From assembly GCA_033296885.1 (NCBI GenBank), contig MU863878.1:466602-530601 (forward strand): 64,000 bases of DNA, written 5' to 3'. Within the stretch, counting starts at the first letter, position 1. Each line of letters opens with the position of its first letter. Below the pieces are notes generated by a model that had not been told where the DNA came from, ran no database searches, and was given only the letters and a program-made list of their open reading frames with translations. Positions 12,002 through 22,425 of this stretch are shown here, piece by piece. Source of the DNA: Triangularia verruculosa. Its lineage: Eukaryota > Ascomycota > Sordariomycetes > Sordariales > Podosporaceae. The position numbers and the translations under genes were made by a program.

Positions 12002-12141
12002 GGGCGTATGGTCTAGTGGTACGACGTCTCAGTTGCAAAATAAGTCCATTGCTTTGAAACTGTTCGAATGATGTAACAGGTGCAAGGTTACGGATACATA
12101 GCTCCTTGAGAAGGTCCCGGGTTCAAACCCCGGTACGTCCA
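12002..12141 (+). tRNA. tRNA-Ala (anticodon UGC), with a 68-nt intron
   Basis: The acceptor stem pairs GGGCGTA (12002-12008) with TACGTCC (12134-12140), including the G3:U70 wobble that defines alanine tRNAs, with A73 at 12141. The D arm starts at 12011 with AGTGGTA in the loop. The anticodon stem pairs TCTCA (12027-12031) with TGAGA (12107-12111), five Watson-Crick pairs, presenting TGC at 12034-12036. The T arm is CCGGG/TTCAAAC/CCCGG (12117-12133). The intron lies at the canonical place, one base 3' of the anticodon, at about 12038-12105. Internal A and B boxes are present and a T4 terminator follows. The exact intron ends could shift by a base or two. Confidence 0.9.
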
Positions 12142-12144
12142 TCG

Positions 12145-12148
12145 TTTT
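12145..12148 (+). terminator. Pol III terminator of tRNA-Ala
   Basis: A run of four T residues four bases after the discriminator base of the tRNA, the minimal RNA polymerase III stop signal. Confidence 0.6.
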
Positions 12149-13199
12149 GCTATTTGTCTATACCTTTTCTCCGTTTGAATCGTAGGTAGCCTTGTCTTTA
12201 AACTGATTTTAAATGATCACGCTGGCCTCGAGATCGAGTGACCATTTTCAGATATATATACTCATCATCATCATGAAGTCGCACCGAAGATAGTATATGG
12301 TTTTAGCCAGGAGGTGATCTCCTTCTTGACGATGTCCAGTTTGATGTTTATTTGAAGCCTAACTTTTCGGATGTTATGAGCCCTTCACAAATCACTACTG
12401 GGCTTTTCAATGAAAATGGTGAAGAGAAGAATGGACCCACACTGAAATCAACGGGACTTTGTGTTTAGTGCCCGAATATAATTGTTGGCGGGGACACTTC
12501 CTCTTTCTATACTAGTCTGAATGTGAGGCTATCGCGGAATCTAGAGATATCCAGAGAGGTTGCTGTCCGATCCCGCAGAACCCCGGCCTTTTTACCGAAA
12601 TAAATGGATATGATAAAGTAATAGTGTATGTAGACAGGGACAAGCCATGCAGCTCGAGCGATTTCGCGCGCCGGGACTGCAGGATGAACAGTTGACAGTC
12701 ATGATCTGGGATAAATCCTTGCCAAGGTCGACGCTGCACATGCGTCCTAACCCCAGGATAAAACGGCAGATACTCGATAATCATAGGAAAATGAAGATTT
12801 AGCTATCGAAAGAATAGGCCAGGGGAATATTCTAAATCGTGTTCGAGACGTGAGAGAATTAAAGCCGTGAACGCGCTCGTCTTGGACCCTGAAGCGTCAC
12901 CTAAGACTTGTGCTGCCCCTCCATGCGTGCGATAAGAGAAGATACAGGGGCTGGATAAGAGAAACCAGCCAATTGTGTGGAGAAAGGCAAAATTAAAGTG
13001 GATTTTGCTCTGGACCCCCACCATAAAAACTCGACAGTGCCACCATCACCCCGCCTCTAGACTCACAGCTTGCCCGATGACTCTGTATCCATCCCAGTGA
13101 GCTTTGGCTCTCTGCCAGTTGTCTAGCCCCTATTTGAGCTGTCACTTCCCCCCCGATTGCCATTTGCTCCGTTTCGCGTCATCGCAAACTACACAAACG
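12149..13199. other. Intergenic region upstream of ADE6
   Basis: About 1 kb between the tRNA and the ADE6 start codon. The final 150 bases are pyrimidine-rich promoter-like sequence. Short frames on the minus strand (12512-12784, 12803-13024) show no recognisable protein and I do not support them. Confidence 0.45.
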
Positions 13200-16100
13200 A
13201 TGGCGCACCTCACCCTCGCAGGTGACTCCTGCTTCACGGCCTCCGAGGCCCAGAAGCTGAAGGACCAGATCAACAAGATAGCGCCCATCAAGGTGTCTAA
13301 ACTCACTGGCTCCTGGGTCTACTATGCCCACATCAACGGTGACGCCAACGCCGCTCAGCAAACCCTCGCTCAGTTCCTCCCTCTCTCCGGCGCATCAACT
13401 CCTCCTCTCACTCACATCGGCTATTCTCGCAAATGGTTCGTCACACCACGATATCTCTCGCCATGGAGCTCCAAGGCCACCATGATTGCCCATGTGTGCG
13501 GCTTCGAGAACCAGATTCAGCGGATTGAGCGCGGACGCATCATCAGCATCGAATTCGACCAGCCCTACAACGACAAGACTGTTCCATTTCGGGATATCCT
13601 GCATGATCGCATGACCGAGCATCTCACCGCCGAAGAACCGGATCTCAATGCCATGTTTGCCGAGAGCGAGCCCGCTCCCTTGGAAGTTGTTGACATCTTT
13701 GCCGAAGGCCAGGATCCGGTGCAGGTGCTCAATGAGTACAACAAGGCCCGCGGCCTGGCCCTGGATCAGTCTGAGGTCGAGTACCTGGTGGAGCAGTTCA
13801 CTCAGCTGGGCCGGCCACCCCATGATGTCGAGCTCTTCATGTTTGCTCAGGTCAACTCGGAGCACTGCCGTCACAAGCAGTTCAATGCCAACTGGACTAT
13901 CGATGGAATCACCAGGGAGCACAGCTTGTTTGGCATGATCAGAAATACCCACAAGGTCACCCCTGACTTCACCGTTTCCGCTTACAGCGACAATGCGGCT
14001 GTGATGCAGGGTGAGAGCGCCAATCTCTGGGCTCCTGATTACTCTACTGGCTCTTGGAAGCTGAACAAGGAGCTTATTCACGTTCTGGCCAAGGTTGAGA
14101 CACACAACCACCCAACCGCCATTGCTCCCTTCCCCGGTGCTGCCACTGGATCTGGTGGTGAAATTCGTGATGAGGGTGCTGTTGGCAGAGGCTCCATGCC
14201 CAAGGCTGGTCTTTGCGGTTTCTGGGTCTCTGATCTGCACATTCCTGAGCACAAGGCACCCTGGGAAATTGATGTCGGTCGCCCAGCCCACTACGCCAGC
14301 AGTCTTGACATCATGTTGGAGGCGCCTATTGGCAGCGCCCGGTTCAACAACGAATTCGGCCGCCCATGCTTGACAGGTACTTTCAGGACTCTTCTTACTG
14401 CCGACGATACCAAGGCCGAGGGCGAGTTCCGCGGCTACCACAAGCCTATCATGATCGCTGGTGGTGTCGGTACTGTTAGAGAGAAGCACGCTCTCAAGGA
14501 CCCGAAGGATGTTCAGGAGGGCGCCCACGTTATCGTTCTTGGCGGCCCTGCCATGTTGATCGGTTTGGGTGGTGGTGCCGCGTCCAGTAACGCTTCGGGA
14601 GAGGGCAATGCCGACCTCGACTTTGACAGTGTTCAGCGTGGCAACCCTGAAATGGAACGCCGTGCGCAGATGGTCATCAACACTTGCGTGGCTCTTGGAG
14701 ACCAGAACCCCATCGCCATGATTCACGATGTTGGTGCTGGTGGTCTTTCAAACGCTCTGCCAGAGCTCGTCAATGATGCCGGCTTTGGTGGCAGATTCGA
14801 GCTTCGCCAAGTTGAGTGCGTTGACCGGGGAATGAGCCCTCTTCAGATCTGGTGTAATGAGGCCCAAGAGCGTTATGTCGTCCTGGTGAACAGCGATGGC
14901 ATGGAACGCTTCACCGCGATTTGCAGTAAGTTTGATTTCGTTTTCAAACATGTTACGTGCCCTGGACTAACTGATCAATAGACCGCGAACGCTGTGGGTT
15001 CTCCGATGTCGGAACTGTGCTGTCCAAGGAGGAGGATGGTGTTTCTAGGCTGATCCTCAGCGACAAGGAATCGAAGGAGTATCCTCGCCCTATTGACGTT
15101 CCTATGGACGTCCTTTTCCCCAAGGGCAGGAAGTTGGAGCGCATTGTCAGCTCCAAGAAGCCTACCTGGCCCGTTTTTGAGCCCGTCGCCAGCCTCAAGG
15201 CTGCTCTCGGCGACGCTACCAGCGATGCGGATCTTTTTAAGCAAGCCGTCCAGAGAGTATTCTGGCTGCCCTCTGTTGGATCCAAGTCCTTCCTCATCAC
15301 TATCGCTGATCGCACGGTTGGTGGTCTTACTGTGCGCGACCAGATGGTTGGCCCATGGCAGACACCAGTTGCCGACGTCGCCGTTACTTCCACTTCATTC
15401 GGCTTGAACGGTATGAAGACGGGTGAGGCGATGGCCATGGGTGAGAAGCCAACTCTGGCTTTGATTTCTCCCGCCGCTTCTGCCAGAATGGCCGTTGCCG
15501 AGAGTTTGCTCAACCTCGGCGCTGCCGACATCAAGGGAGGCTCATACAGAGGCGACCTCAAGCGCGTCAAGTTGTCCGCCAACTGGATGGCTGCTGTCAA
15601 CCACCCCGGTGAGGGTGCCGCTCTTTACGAAGCTGTTGAGGCTATCGGTATGGAGCTTTGCCCTAAGCTCGGCATCAGCATTCCTGTCGGCAAGGATTCG
15701 ACCTCGATGAAGACCAGCTGGAGAGATGGAGAGACCAAGAAGAGCGTCACTGCTCCTGTCTCAGTCGTCATTTCTGCCTTCACGTTGGTCGAAGACGTCC
15801 GCCGCACCTGGACTCCTGAGCTTCGCCGTGTCGAGGATGTCGGCGAGACTGTGCTACTTTATGTTGATCTCGCTCAAGGACACAAGGCCCTTGGTGGCTC
15901 TGCCCTTGCCCAGACCCTTGGTGCGATCGGCAACGAGGCTCCTGATGTCCGCGACGTCGATCTTCTTAAGGATTACTTCGACGCCCTTGCTCAGCTTCAC
16001 GAGAGCGGCATTGTCCTGGCCTACCACGATGTCTCTGACGGCGGTCTTGTTACTACCATTGCTGAGATGATGTTTGCCGGCCGTTGCGGTGTTGATGTCA

Positions 16101-17323
16101 TGATGGATAGCGTTGCCAAGTCTGGCAGCCTCGGCGATATGACTGAGGCTCTGTTCCACGAAGAGTTGGGCGCCGTCTTCCAGGTTCGTGCTTCAGACGA
16201 GACCAACTTTAAGAGATGCTTCGCCACTTGTGGCCCTCCTGCTGGGCTCATCAAGAAGATTGGTGTTGTTCAGGACTCGTCTGAGCAGACCCTCAACATT
16301 CGCTACGGAGAGGGCGCCCCCTTCGTTAGCCTCGACAGAGTTGAGATGCAGCAATGGTGGTCCAAGGTCTCCTATGAGATGCAGAAGCTCAGAGATGACC
16401 CCTCATGCGCCGACTCTGAATACGCTGCCATCGCTGACTCTGCCGACCCCGGTCTCTCTTACAACTTGACCTTCTCGCCCGCTGAGAACATCGTTCCCTT
16501 GACCGCTTCGATCACTGGATTCTTCGGCAAGAGCCCTCGCGTCGCCATCCTTCGCGAGCAAGGCGTCAACGGTTACGCTGAAATGGCCTTCGCCTTCCGT
16601 GCCGCTGGCTTCGACGCCGTCGACATCCACATGACTGACATCATCAACGGCCGTTCCCTCGCTGACTTTGTTGGTCTCGCCGCCTGCGGTGGTTTCTCCT
16701 TCGGCGACGTTCTCGGCGCCGGTCAAGGTTGGGCCAAGTCCATCCTCCTCCACGACAAGTCCCGCAAGGAGCTCGCCGAGTTCTTCCAGCGCAAGGATAC
16801 CTTCGCCCTCGGTGTCTGCAACGGTTGCCAGATGCTCTCCCGTTTGAAGGAGCTTATTCCTGGCGCGGAAGACTTCCCTGCCTTCGTCCAGAACAACTCC
16901 ACCCAGTTCGAAGCCCGCTACAGCATGGTCAAGATTGAGGACAACCCGTCCAACCCGTCCGTGTTCTTCAACGGCATGAACGGTTCTTCTCTTCCAATCG
17001 TTGTCTCTCACGGCGAGGGCCGCGCCGAGTTCCAGAGCCAGCAGCAGTTCCAGAGCTTGACCGAGTCTGGTGGTATCCCCATCAGATACGTCGACAACAG
17101 ACTCGAGGTTACTGAGACTTATCCCTACAACCCCAACGGCAGCCCTGGCGGTATTGCCGGTGTTGCTAGCAGAGATGGAAGAGTGTTGGCCATGATGCCC
17201 CACCCCGAGAGAACGATCATGGCTGATGTGACGAGCTATGCGCCCAAGGAGGATATTGAGGAGTGGGGCGAGTTCGGCCCCTGGTTGAGGATGTTTAGGA
17301 GTGCTAGACGCTGGGTCGGTTAG
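13200..17323 (+). CDS. ADE6: Phosphoribosylformylglycinamidine synthase (FGAM synthase)
   Basis: Two exons, 13200-14925 and 14982-17323, with a 56-nt intron (GTAAGT...ACTAAC...ATAG, phase 1), giving 1,355 aa, typical for the single-chain eukaryotic PurL. It converts FGAR, glutamine and ATP to FGAM in step four of purine synthesis, in the cytosol. Visible parts are the N-terminal PurS-like domain, the AIRS-like synthetase halves (VETHNHPTAIAPFPGAATG, GGAASSNASG, IHDVGAGGLSNALPELV, IPVGKDSTSMKT, YHDVSDGGL) and a C-terminal class I glutamine amidotransferase with nucleophile C1188 in GVCNGCQ and H1316/E1318 in PHPERT. The start at 13200 (ACGATGGC) gives MAHLTLAGDS; an upstream in-frame ATG at 13104 would add 32 residues that look like leader sequence. 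Confidence 0.97.
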
Positions 17324-18310
17324 ATGAGATAGACTGACCCGGTTGTGTTTGAGATGATATAAATGAAAACGAGATATAGGATGGGTGCTTTTTCGTGGCG
17401 GAGGCGTTTTATGGGAAATGGTGTAGGTTGTGGGGGTTCACAAAAAAGAAAATGGGAGGCATATCTGTTGGGCAGGTTGGTTCAATATTTTGATTTTGCT
17501 GTTTTTTTCTTCTGCTGGGGCAAAAAAGGAAAGGGCCTGTGATGGTGTGTAAATATTTGAAAAGCAAGAGAGATTAGATCTTGGTGTAAATAGGTAGCAA
17601 ATGGTCATCTCGCGTGATTGAAATACTGTGCTATCGTGTCTGACTACCAAGGAGCTGGCGTGCGGGTTATGCTATGCTGCTTAGGTACTCGTCTATCTCG
17701 AGATATTCTTTGAGTCTTTAGTCTAGCAAGTTGGGTGAGTATACAAACGGGCAGACACACCATGCCTAGTACTTTTGTGTTCGTACACAGGTGACAACCT
17801 ATCTATCTAGAGCTCGGCTCATACGTTCGATTTCAATTCTCGTCCTGAATTGCTCCTCTCAGCCACCCACTTCCCTGGGAGGTACCTACCAAGATGTAGG
17901 TAAGTAAATCAACCCAAGCCTTTTCACTGCAGCAACCGCTCAGCTCAGCTTTCACTCTACCTACACAGTGCCGGCCTCCACCTCCAACTACCTTACCAAC
18001 CGATTAATAATGAGCTGTCTTGAAAAGGAGATCATACACCTATCCTCTCGCGGTTTAGAGAGAGGATAACTCATGAGTCGAGACTTTGATTCAGGAAAAA
18101 GCACATGGTATTTGAACTTGCTTTTTTAGCTCTTTCCCCCTCACAAACACACCATCACATCAGGTATCCTAATCTTCCATATATCGGAAATCGACGTGAA
18201 AAATGTCCATCTATTATCATCAGACCCGAAATTCGTGTCCGGCTACAGCTCTCCAAAAGGACGGGACCGGGAACGAAAACGAAAAGTCATGATTGTATTG
18301 ATATCATAGT
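17324..18310. other. Convergent 3' region of ADE6 and SGT2
   Basis: About 1 kb of spacer with AT-rich 3'UTR-like sequence after ADE6. Short words such as GTACCTACC and CTACCTAC recur. No gene recognised. Confidence 0.5.
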
Positions 18311-19578
18311 TTAAGGAGCACCGCCACCACGACCAGCACCAGCACCACCACCACCAGCACCACCACCCATCATGTTTCTCGCCCTGCCATCGCAAAAAAA
18401 GATCAGTTAAACTGTTTTGTAATGACCAAAACCAAAGAAAAAATGGTTGAACTCACATCTCAGCAATAGAAGGATCCGACATCAAGCTCCCAATATCCGG
18501 CAACCCACCCCCGCCGCTAAACGAGTTCGCCATGTCCCTCAACCTGGGGTTGTTCATCAAATTGGCCATCATATCCGGGTTGCTCATCAAGTTCTGCGCC
18601 ATGCTGGCGAACATGGGGTTGTTCATGATCGCACCAAAGTCCAGTCCACCTGGGCCACCGCCACCACCACCACCACCACCGCCACCACCGCCGAGCATAC
18701 CGGCCAAGTCAGCCAAGCTAGGCGTGCCACCGCCTCCAGAACTGGGAGATGCACTTCTCGCAGTAGCACCGGCACTCTCGTCGGCCTCGATCTCAGCCAC
18801 CCTTCTCTTGGCCGTCTCGAAACCCTTCTTCATGGCATCGCTGCCACCGTTGCCCTCGTATTCGATGCCCTTTTGGTAAGCTTCCATCGAGCCCTTGGCG
18901 TCACCGAGGGCGAAGCGGGCGAGACCGAGACGGGACCAGGCCTTGGTGTATGTTGGCTCAATCGCAACGGCGGCTTCGGCGTCAGCCTTGGCGGACTCGT
19001 GGTCCTTGGCGGCGGAGTGGGCAGCCGCGCGGTTGGAAAGGAAGATGGCGTTGCCGGGGTGGAGGGACAAGGCCTGTGTGTAGTAGTTGATGGCGGTGGG
19101 GTAGTCCTTCTGGGCCATGGCGGCATTGCCCTTGGACTTGAGGGACTCGGCCTGCTTCTTTTGCTCTTCGGTGACATTGCCTGATGGGGGTGGTGGGGCA
19201 GACGACGAAGAGGAAGACTGGGAAGCGGCGGGCGCGGTGACATTCTTGAGCTTCTCGTAGACGGAGTAAATCTGGAGGAGGTTCTGAGAGCCGATGGCAG
19301 AGGTGACGGCGGCCTTGTCGGAAAAGTCGACGGAGAAGGCCTCGTTTATGCAGTTGATAGCGACGTCGATGTTGTCGGAGTCTTCCTCGCGGAGGGTGCC
19401 ATCTTTGAGGGAGGAGGAGAGGAAGTCGCAGATCGCGAGGGCGAGGCGCTGCTTGGAGGTTTGGGCTGCCTGGGAATAACAAGTTAGGTTTGACTATATA
19501 TATAGAGATGAAGATAGGGGGTTAGGCAGGTCGGCGATGCGACAACCACCGCGCGCAAAAGAGGATGATGGTTACCAT
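18311..19578 (-). CDS. SGT2: Small glutamine-rich TPR co-chaperone Sgt2/SGTA
   Basis: Three coding exons: 19578-19576 (only ATG), 19469-18457 and 18383-18311, giving 362 aa. In the GET pathway Sgt2 captures tail-anchored membrane proteins after synthesis and passes them to Get4-Get5-Get3, with Hsp70/Hsp90 binding the TPRs. The N-terminus (AAQTSKQRLALAICDFLSSL) matches the Sgt2 dimerisation domain. After a Ser/Pro linker come three TPRs (from about residue 105: EEQKKQAESLKSKGNAAMAQ, NAIFLSNRAAAHSAAKDH, AWSRLGLARFALGD). The tail has a 13-Gly run and Met/Asn-rich client-binding repeats (NNPMFASMAQNLMSNPDMM), ending in Gly/Ala. Intron 1 (19470-19575) directly follows the ATG and intron 2 (18384-18456) splits a Met codon; both have standard GT-AG ends. 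Confidence 0.92.
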
Positions 19579-20194
19579 CTTGGAAAGGAAAGCAGATCTC
19601 CTACTGGCAGACTGGGGTATCTCGAGGTGAAGAGGGGAGGCTGATGTTCTGGCAGAAATCCAAAAGCGAAGAGAAAGAAAAGAAAGTAGTTCGTGGCGGG
19701 GCTCGGTTTCAACCCAAGGCCAGATGCGTCGGCCAGATTCCACTCAAGTCGATGGAGGGGTCGGGTTGGTGATGGGACGCGCGTGGGTCTGGAACCTTGA
19801 CGTCTACAGAAAAAGGCCGGCTGCTTGCATATGGTAGCACAAAATTGTGGCGGCTATTCTGTACCGCTTCTGCGCTAGTGCTGAACAGGAACGGTGCCGT
19901 TTGGATGCAATAAAATAGTGGGGCACGCTGATGTCAACGCAAACCCCTAGTTCTTTGGAGCTCTCAGCTGTGTCACTCCAACGCCTGGAATCTGGAAGTC
20001 AGCTTGTCAATCACCAACATCATTCCCATACCACTCGGGCTAATCACAATCGCGTGAACTCTTCGGGTACATCACTCTTTCAATGCTTTCTCGTATTCTC
20101 TTCTATGCTGACATCCCTGCATTGTAGAAGCTTCAAGACCATTAGCAGCAACACTTAGGTAGCCATCCCGTCCCATCAAGCAAAACATACCAAC
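19579..20194. other. Divergent promoter region of SGT2 and the RING-CH gene
   Basis: 616 bases between two divergent start codons. No TATA box or recognisable binding site stands out, and short frames have no recognisable product. Confidence 0.45.
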
Positions 20195-22024
20195 ATGGCG
20201 ACGGCGTCAGGCACAAGCACGCCAGCCGGGCCCGCCACGCCCTCAGCTTCAGCCGTGCCGTCCATAGTAGCAGCGCCGTATGTCGAGAACGACCAGCGCG
20301 TCTGCTTTATCTGCTTAGAAGTACAGAACGAGACCGACACCCCAGACGGGACCTGGGTTCAGCCATGCCCATGTACCCTCGAGGCGCACCAAAGTTGCAT
20401 GTTACGATGGCTAGCAGAGTCGGAAGTTTCCAACGGGCCATCCAAGAACGGTCTAGAGTGTGGAGTCTGCAAAGCTCCCATCACCGTCGAAGAACCATAC
20501 GATGCCATCGTCGCCCTGCGTAATCGCTTCAACCGCAAGATCAGCCGGATTGCCCCTGGCCTTCTCGTCCTCATAGTTAGCGAGTGTAGTGTCGTGGGAG
20601 CTGCTAGCTACGGCTTTACCGCAATCGCCGTATTCGCAGGACGACGAGCTGTCTTGTCAATGGTTGACAAAATTGGCGTAATACCTACAGTCATAACATG
20701 TTCCCTGATCGGGCCGGGGTTAGTTCTCTCAAGGTGGCTGTCCTCGATAGGCAACGTGGTGATGCTGCCGGTTAGCATTCTGGTAAGCTGCTATTGCCAC
20801 TTTGCCCTTTTCATTCTGTCCTCTGCTAACATGCTCCTGTACCTACAGTATGGCACGTTTCTATTCGGCCGCAACGAACCACTCCGCTGGCCCCCTTCGC
20901 CAGTCTGGGCCATCGCCTTGATGCCAAGCCTCCAATTTACATACAACTTTCTCTACTATGAGATATTCGGCAAACTAGAACGGCGTCTCAACCGAGCCCT
21001 CCGCGGTAGGCCCATGGACGAGGAGCCACAAAACCAAGCCCAACAACAACAACAACCAGCCGCTGACGCTGCCCCAGCCAACGGCCAGGCACAACAACAG
21101 CAAGGTGGGCAACAACAAGGCGGAGCTGCTGGTGGCAACCAAAGACAAGGAGAACAGGGAGAGGAAGGCATGTGGGATTTAGTCCTCAACCTAGCCCGCG
21201 CTGTTGCCGGCCTCTTTGACGATGACGACGAGGTCGAAGTTGAACTCGACGGACCTGATGACGGAGCTCCCGTCGACCGGCTGGTTTTCGAAGTGGCACT
21301 TGATCTCGGCGCCAACCCCGATAATTTCGATGACGATCAAGAAGCTCAAGACGAAGACGATCAAGAGGAACTTGAGCATATCCTTCATGAGCACGCGGCG
21401 GATGAGGCTATTCCCCCTCCTGCTGCGGTTCCAGTACCAGCACCGGCAGCGCCGCCACCAGCCGCACAACCCCAGCAACAGCAACAAGCTCCGAACCCCC
21501 CACCCGCTCAACCACCGCAACAACAACAACAACCTCTGAATCCCCCACTCAACAATAACAACAACAACCGCCGCCGCAACCGCAACCGCGACAACGCAGT
21601 GGCCCGGCCACCCCCCGGCCCCAACGGCGAAGGCGAAGTGGGCATCGTCTCACTATTCATCAATTCGATCGTCTCGTCGCTGCTCATGCCGGTGATATCC
21701 TTCGGCATGGGCGAAGCGATTAGACTTCTGGCGCCCAAGTCCTGGGTTACGCGGTCTCTTTTTTTCCAGCGGGACTCGTTCTGGTCGTCGATCTGGGGAG
21801 GTGCCGGCGGTCGCAGGAGGATCATGGCACCTACCGGCGGCGCCGGGGGAACATATGCACCCAGTATTCTTCAGCATCAGTGGGGGAGGAGCCTGGTGGG
21901 CGGGTGTCTGTATGTGGTGCTGAGGGACGCCTGGGCGCTGTATGTCAAGTGGAGGAGGGTGCAGGTGAAGCTGAACAGGAGGGTGAAGAGTGTGGAGAGG
22001 AGGAGGGCGGTGGGTGGTCAGTAA
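20195..22024 (+). CDS. RING-CH (MARCH-like) membrane E3 ubiquitin ligase
   Basis: Read through, this is 609 aa; with a probable 66-nt in-frame intron (20783-20848) removed it is 587 aa. A C4HC3 RING-CH domain lies at residues 37-92: C37, C40, C58, C60, H65, C68, C89, C92, with the W72 typical of the variant RING. Hydrophobic segments follow (APGLLVLIVSECSVVGAASY, PTVITCSLIGPGLVL, VWAIALMPSLQF, and VSLFINSIVSSLLMPVISF near the C-terminus). This suggests a polytopic membrane ligase with the RING in the cytosol. The middle is a long Gln/Pro/Ala and acidic disordered region. Family knowledge: RING-CH proteins ubiquitinate membrane proteins; the substrate here is unknown. Confidence 0.82.
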   Translation: MATASGTSTPAGPATPSASAVPSIVAAPYVENDQRVCFICLEVQNETDTPDGTWVQPCPCTLEAHQSCMLRWLAESEVSNGPSKNGLECGVCKAPITVEEPYDAIVALRNRFNRKISRIAPGLLVLIVSECSVVGAASYGFTAIAVFAGRRAVLSMVDKIGVIPTVITCSLIGPGLVLSRWLSSIGNVVMLPVSILVSCYCHFALFILSSANMLLYLQYGTFLFGRNEPLRWPPSPVWAIALMPSLQFTYNFLYYEIFGKLERRLNRALRGRPMDEEPQNQAQQQQQPAADAAPANGQAQQQQGGQQQGGAAGGNQRQGEQGEEGMWDLVLNLARAVAGLFDDDDEVEVELDGPDDGAPVDRLVFEVALDLGANPDNFDDDQEAQDEDDQEELEHILHEHAADEAIPPPAAVPVPAPAAPPPAAQPQQQQQAPNPPPAQPPQQQQQPLNPPLNNNNNNRRRNRNRDNAVARPPPGPNGEGEVGIVSLFINSIVSSLLMPVISFGMGEAIRLLAPKSWVTRSLFFQRDSFWSSIWGGAGGRRRIMAPTGGAGGTYAPSILQHQWGRSLVGGCLYVVLRDAWALYVKWRRVQVKLNRRVKSVERRRAVGGQ

Positions 22025-22425
22025 GGGGGGGATGAAGAGAGGAGGGGAAGGGAAGGGGGAGGGTATTACTATTGTAATCAATTACAACGACGACGAGTTT
22101 TGTTTTCTTTTGTATCATTATTTGGAAAGCAGGAGCTAAGGGGGGATTGGGACACTTCATATGGACTTCGATAGTTTGGGTTCTGTGTCGGGGTTGGGTT
22201 CATAAAGGTAGCGTCTTCCTCGTTTTAGCATCCAGCATTCGTTTCTTTTTCTTTTTTGTATTGAGAATTAGTGGGCATCGTAGTGTACATTCATAGCTAA
22301 AGAGGGAAAGCGACACGAGGATTCATAGCATAAGCAATAGAATCCTGGACTATGCACGGTGCCCGTGTCAAAGGAATGCTTGATTGACAATGCCGGAGTC
22401 CAGCTCATGAATGCTACCTAGGTAT
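22025..22425. other. Convergent 3' region of the RING-CH gene and GAL1
   Basis: About 400 bases of 3'UTR-like sequence with T runs near 22230-22260. No gene recognised. Confidence 0.5.

Noticed and set aside
13395..14726. Long minus-strand frame across ADE6
   Set aside because: Antisense shadow of the FGAM synthase exon caused by GC-rich codons.
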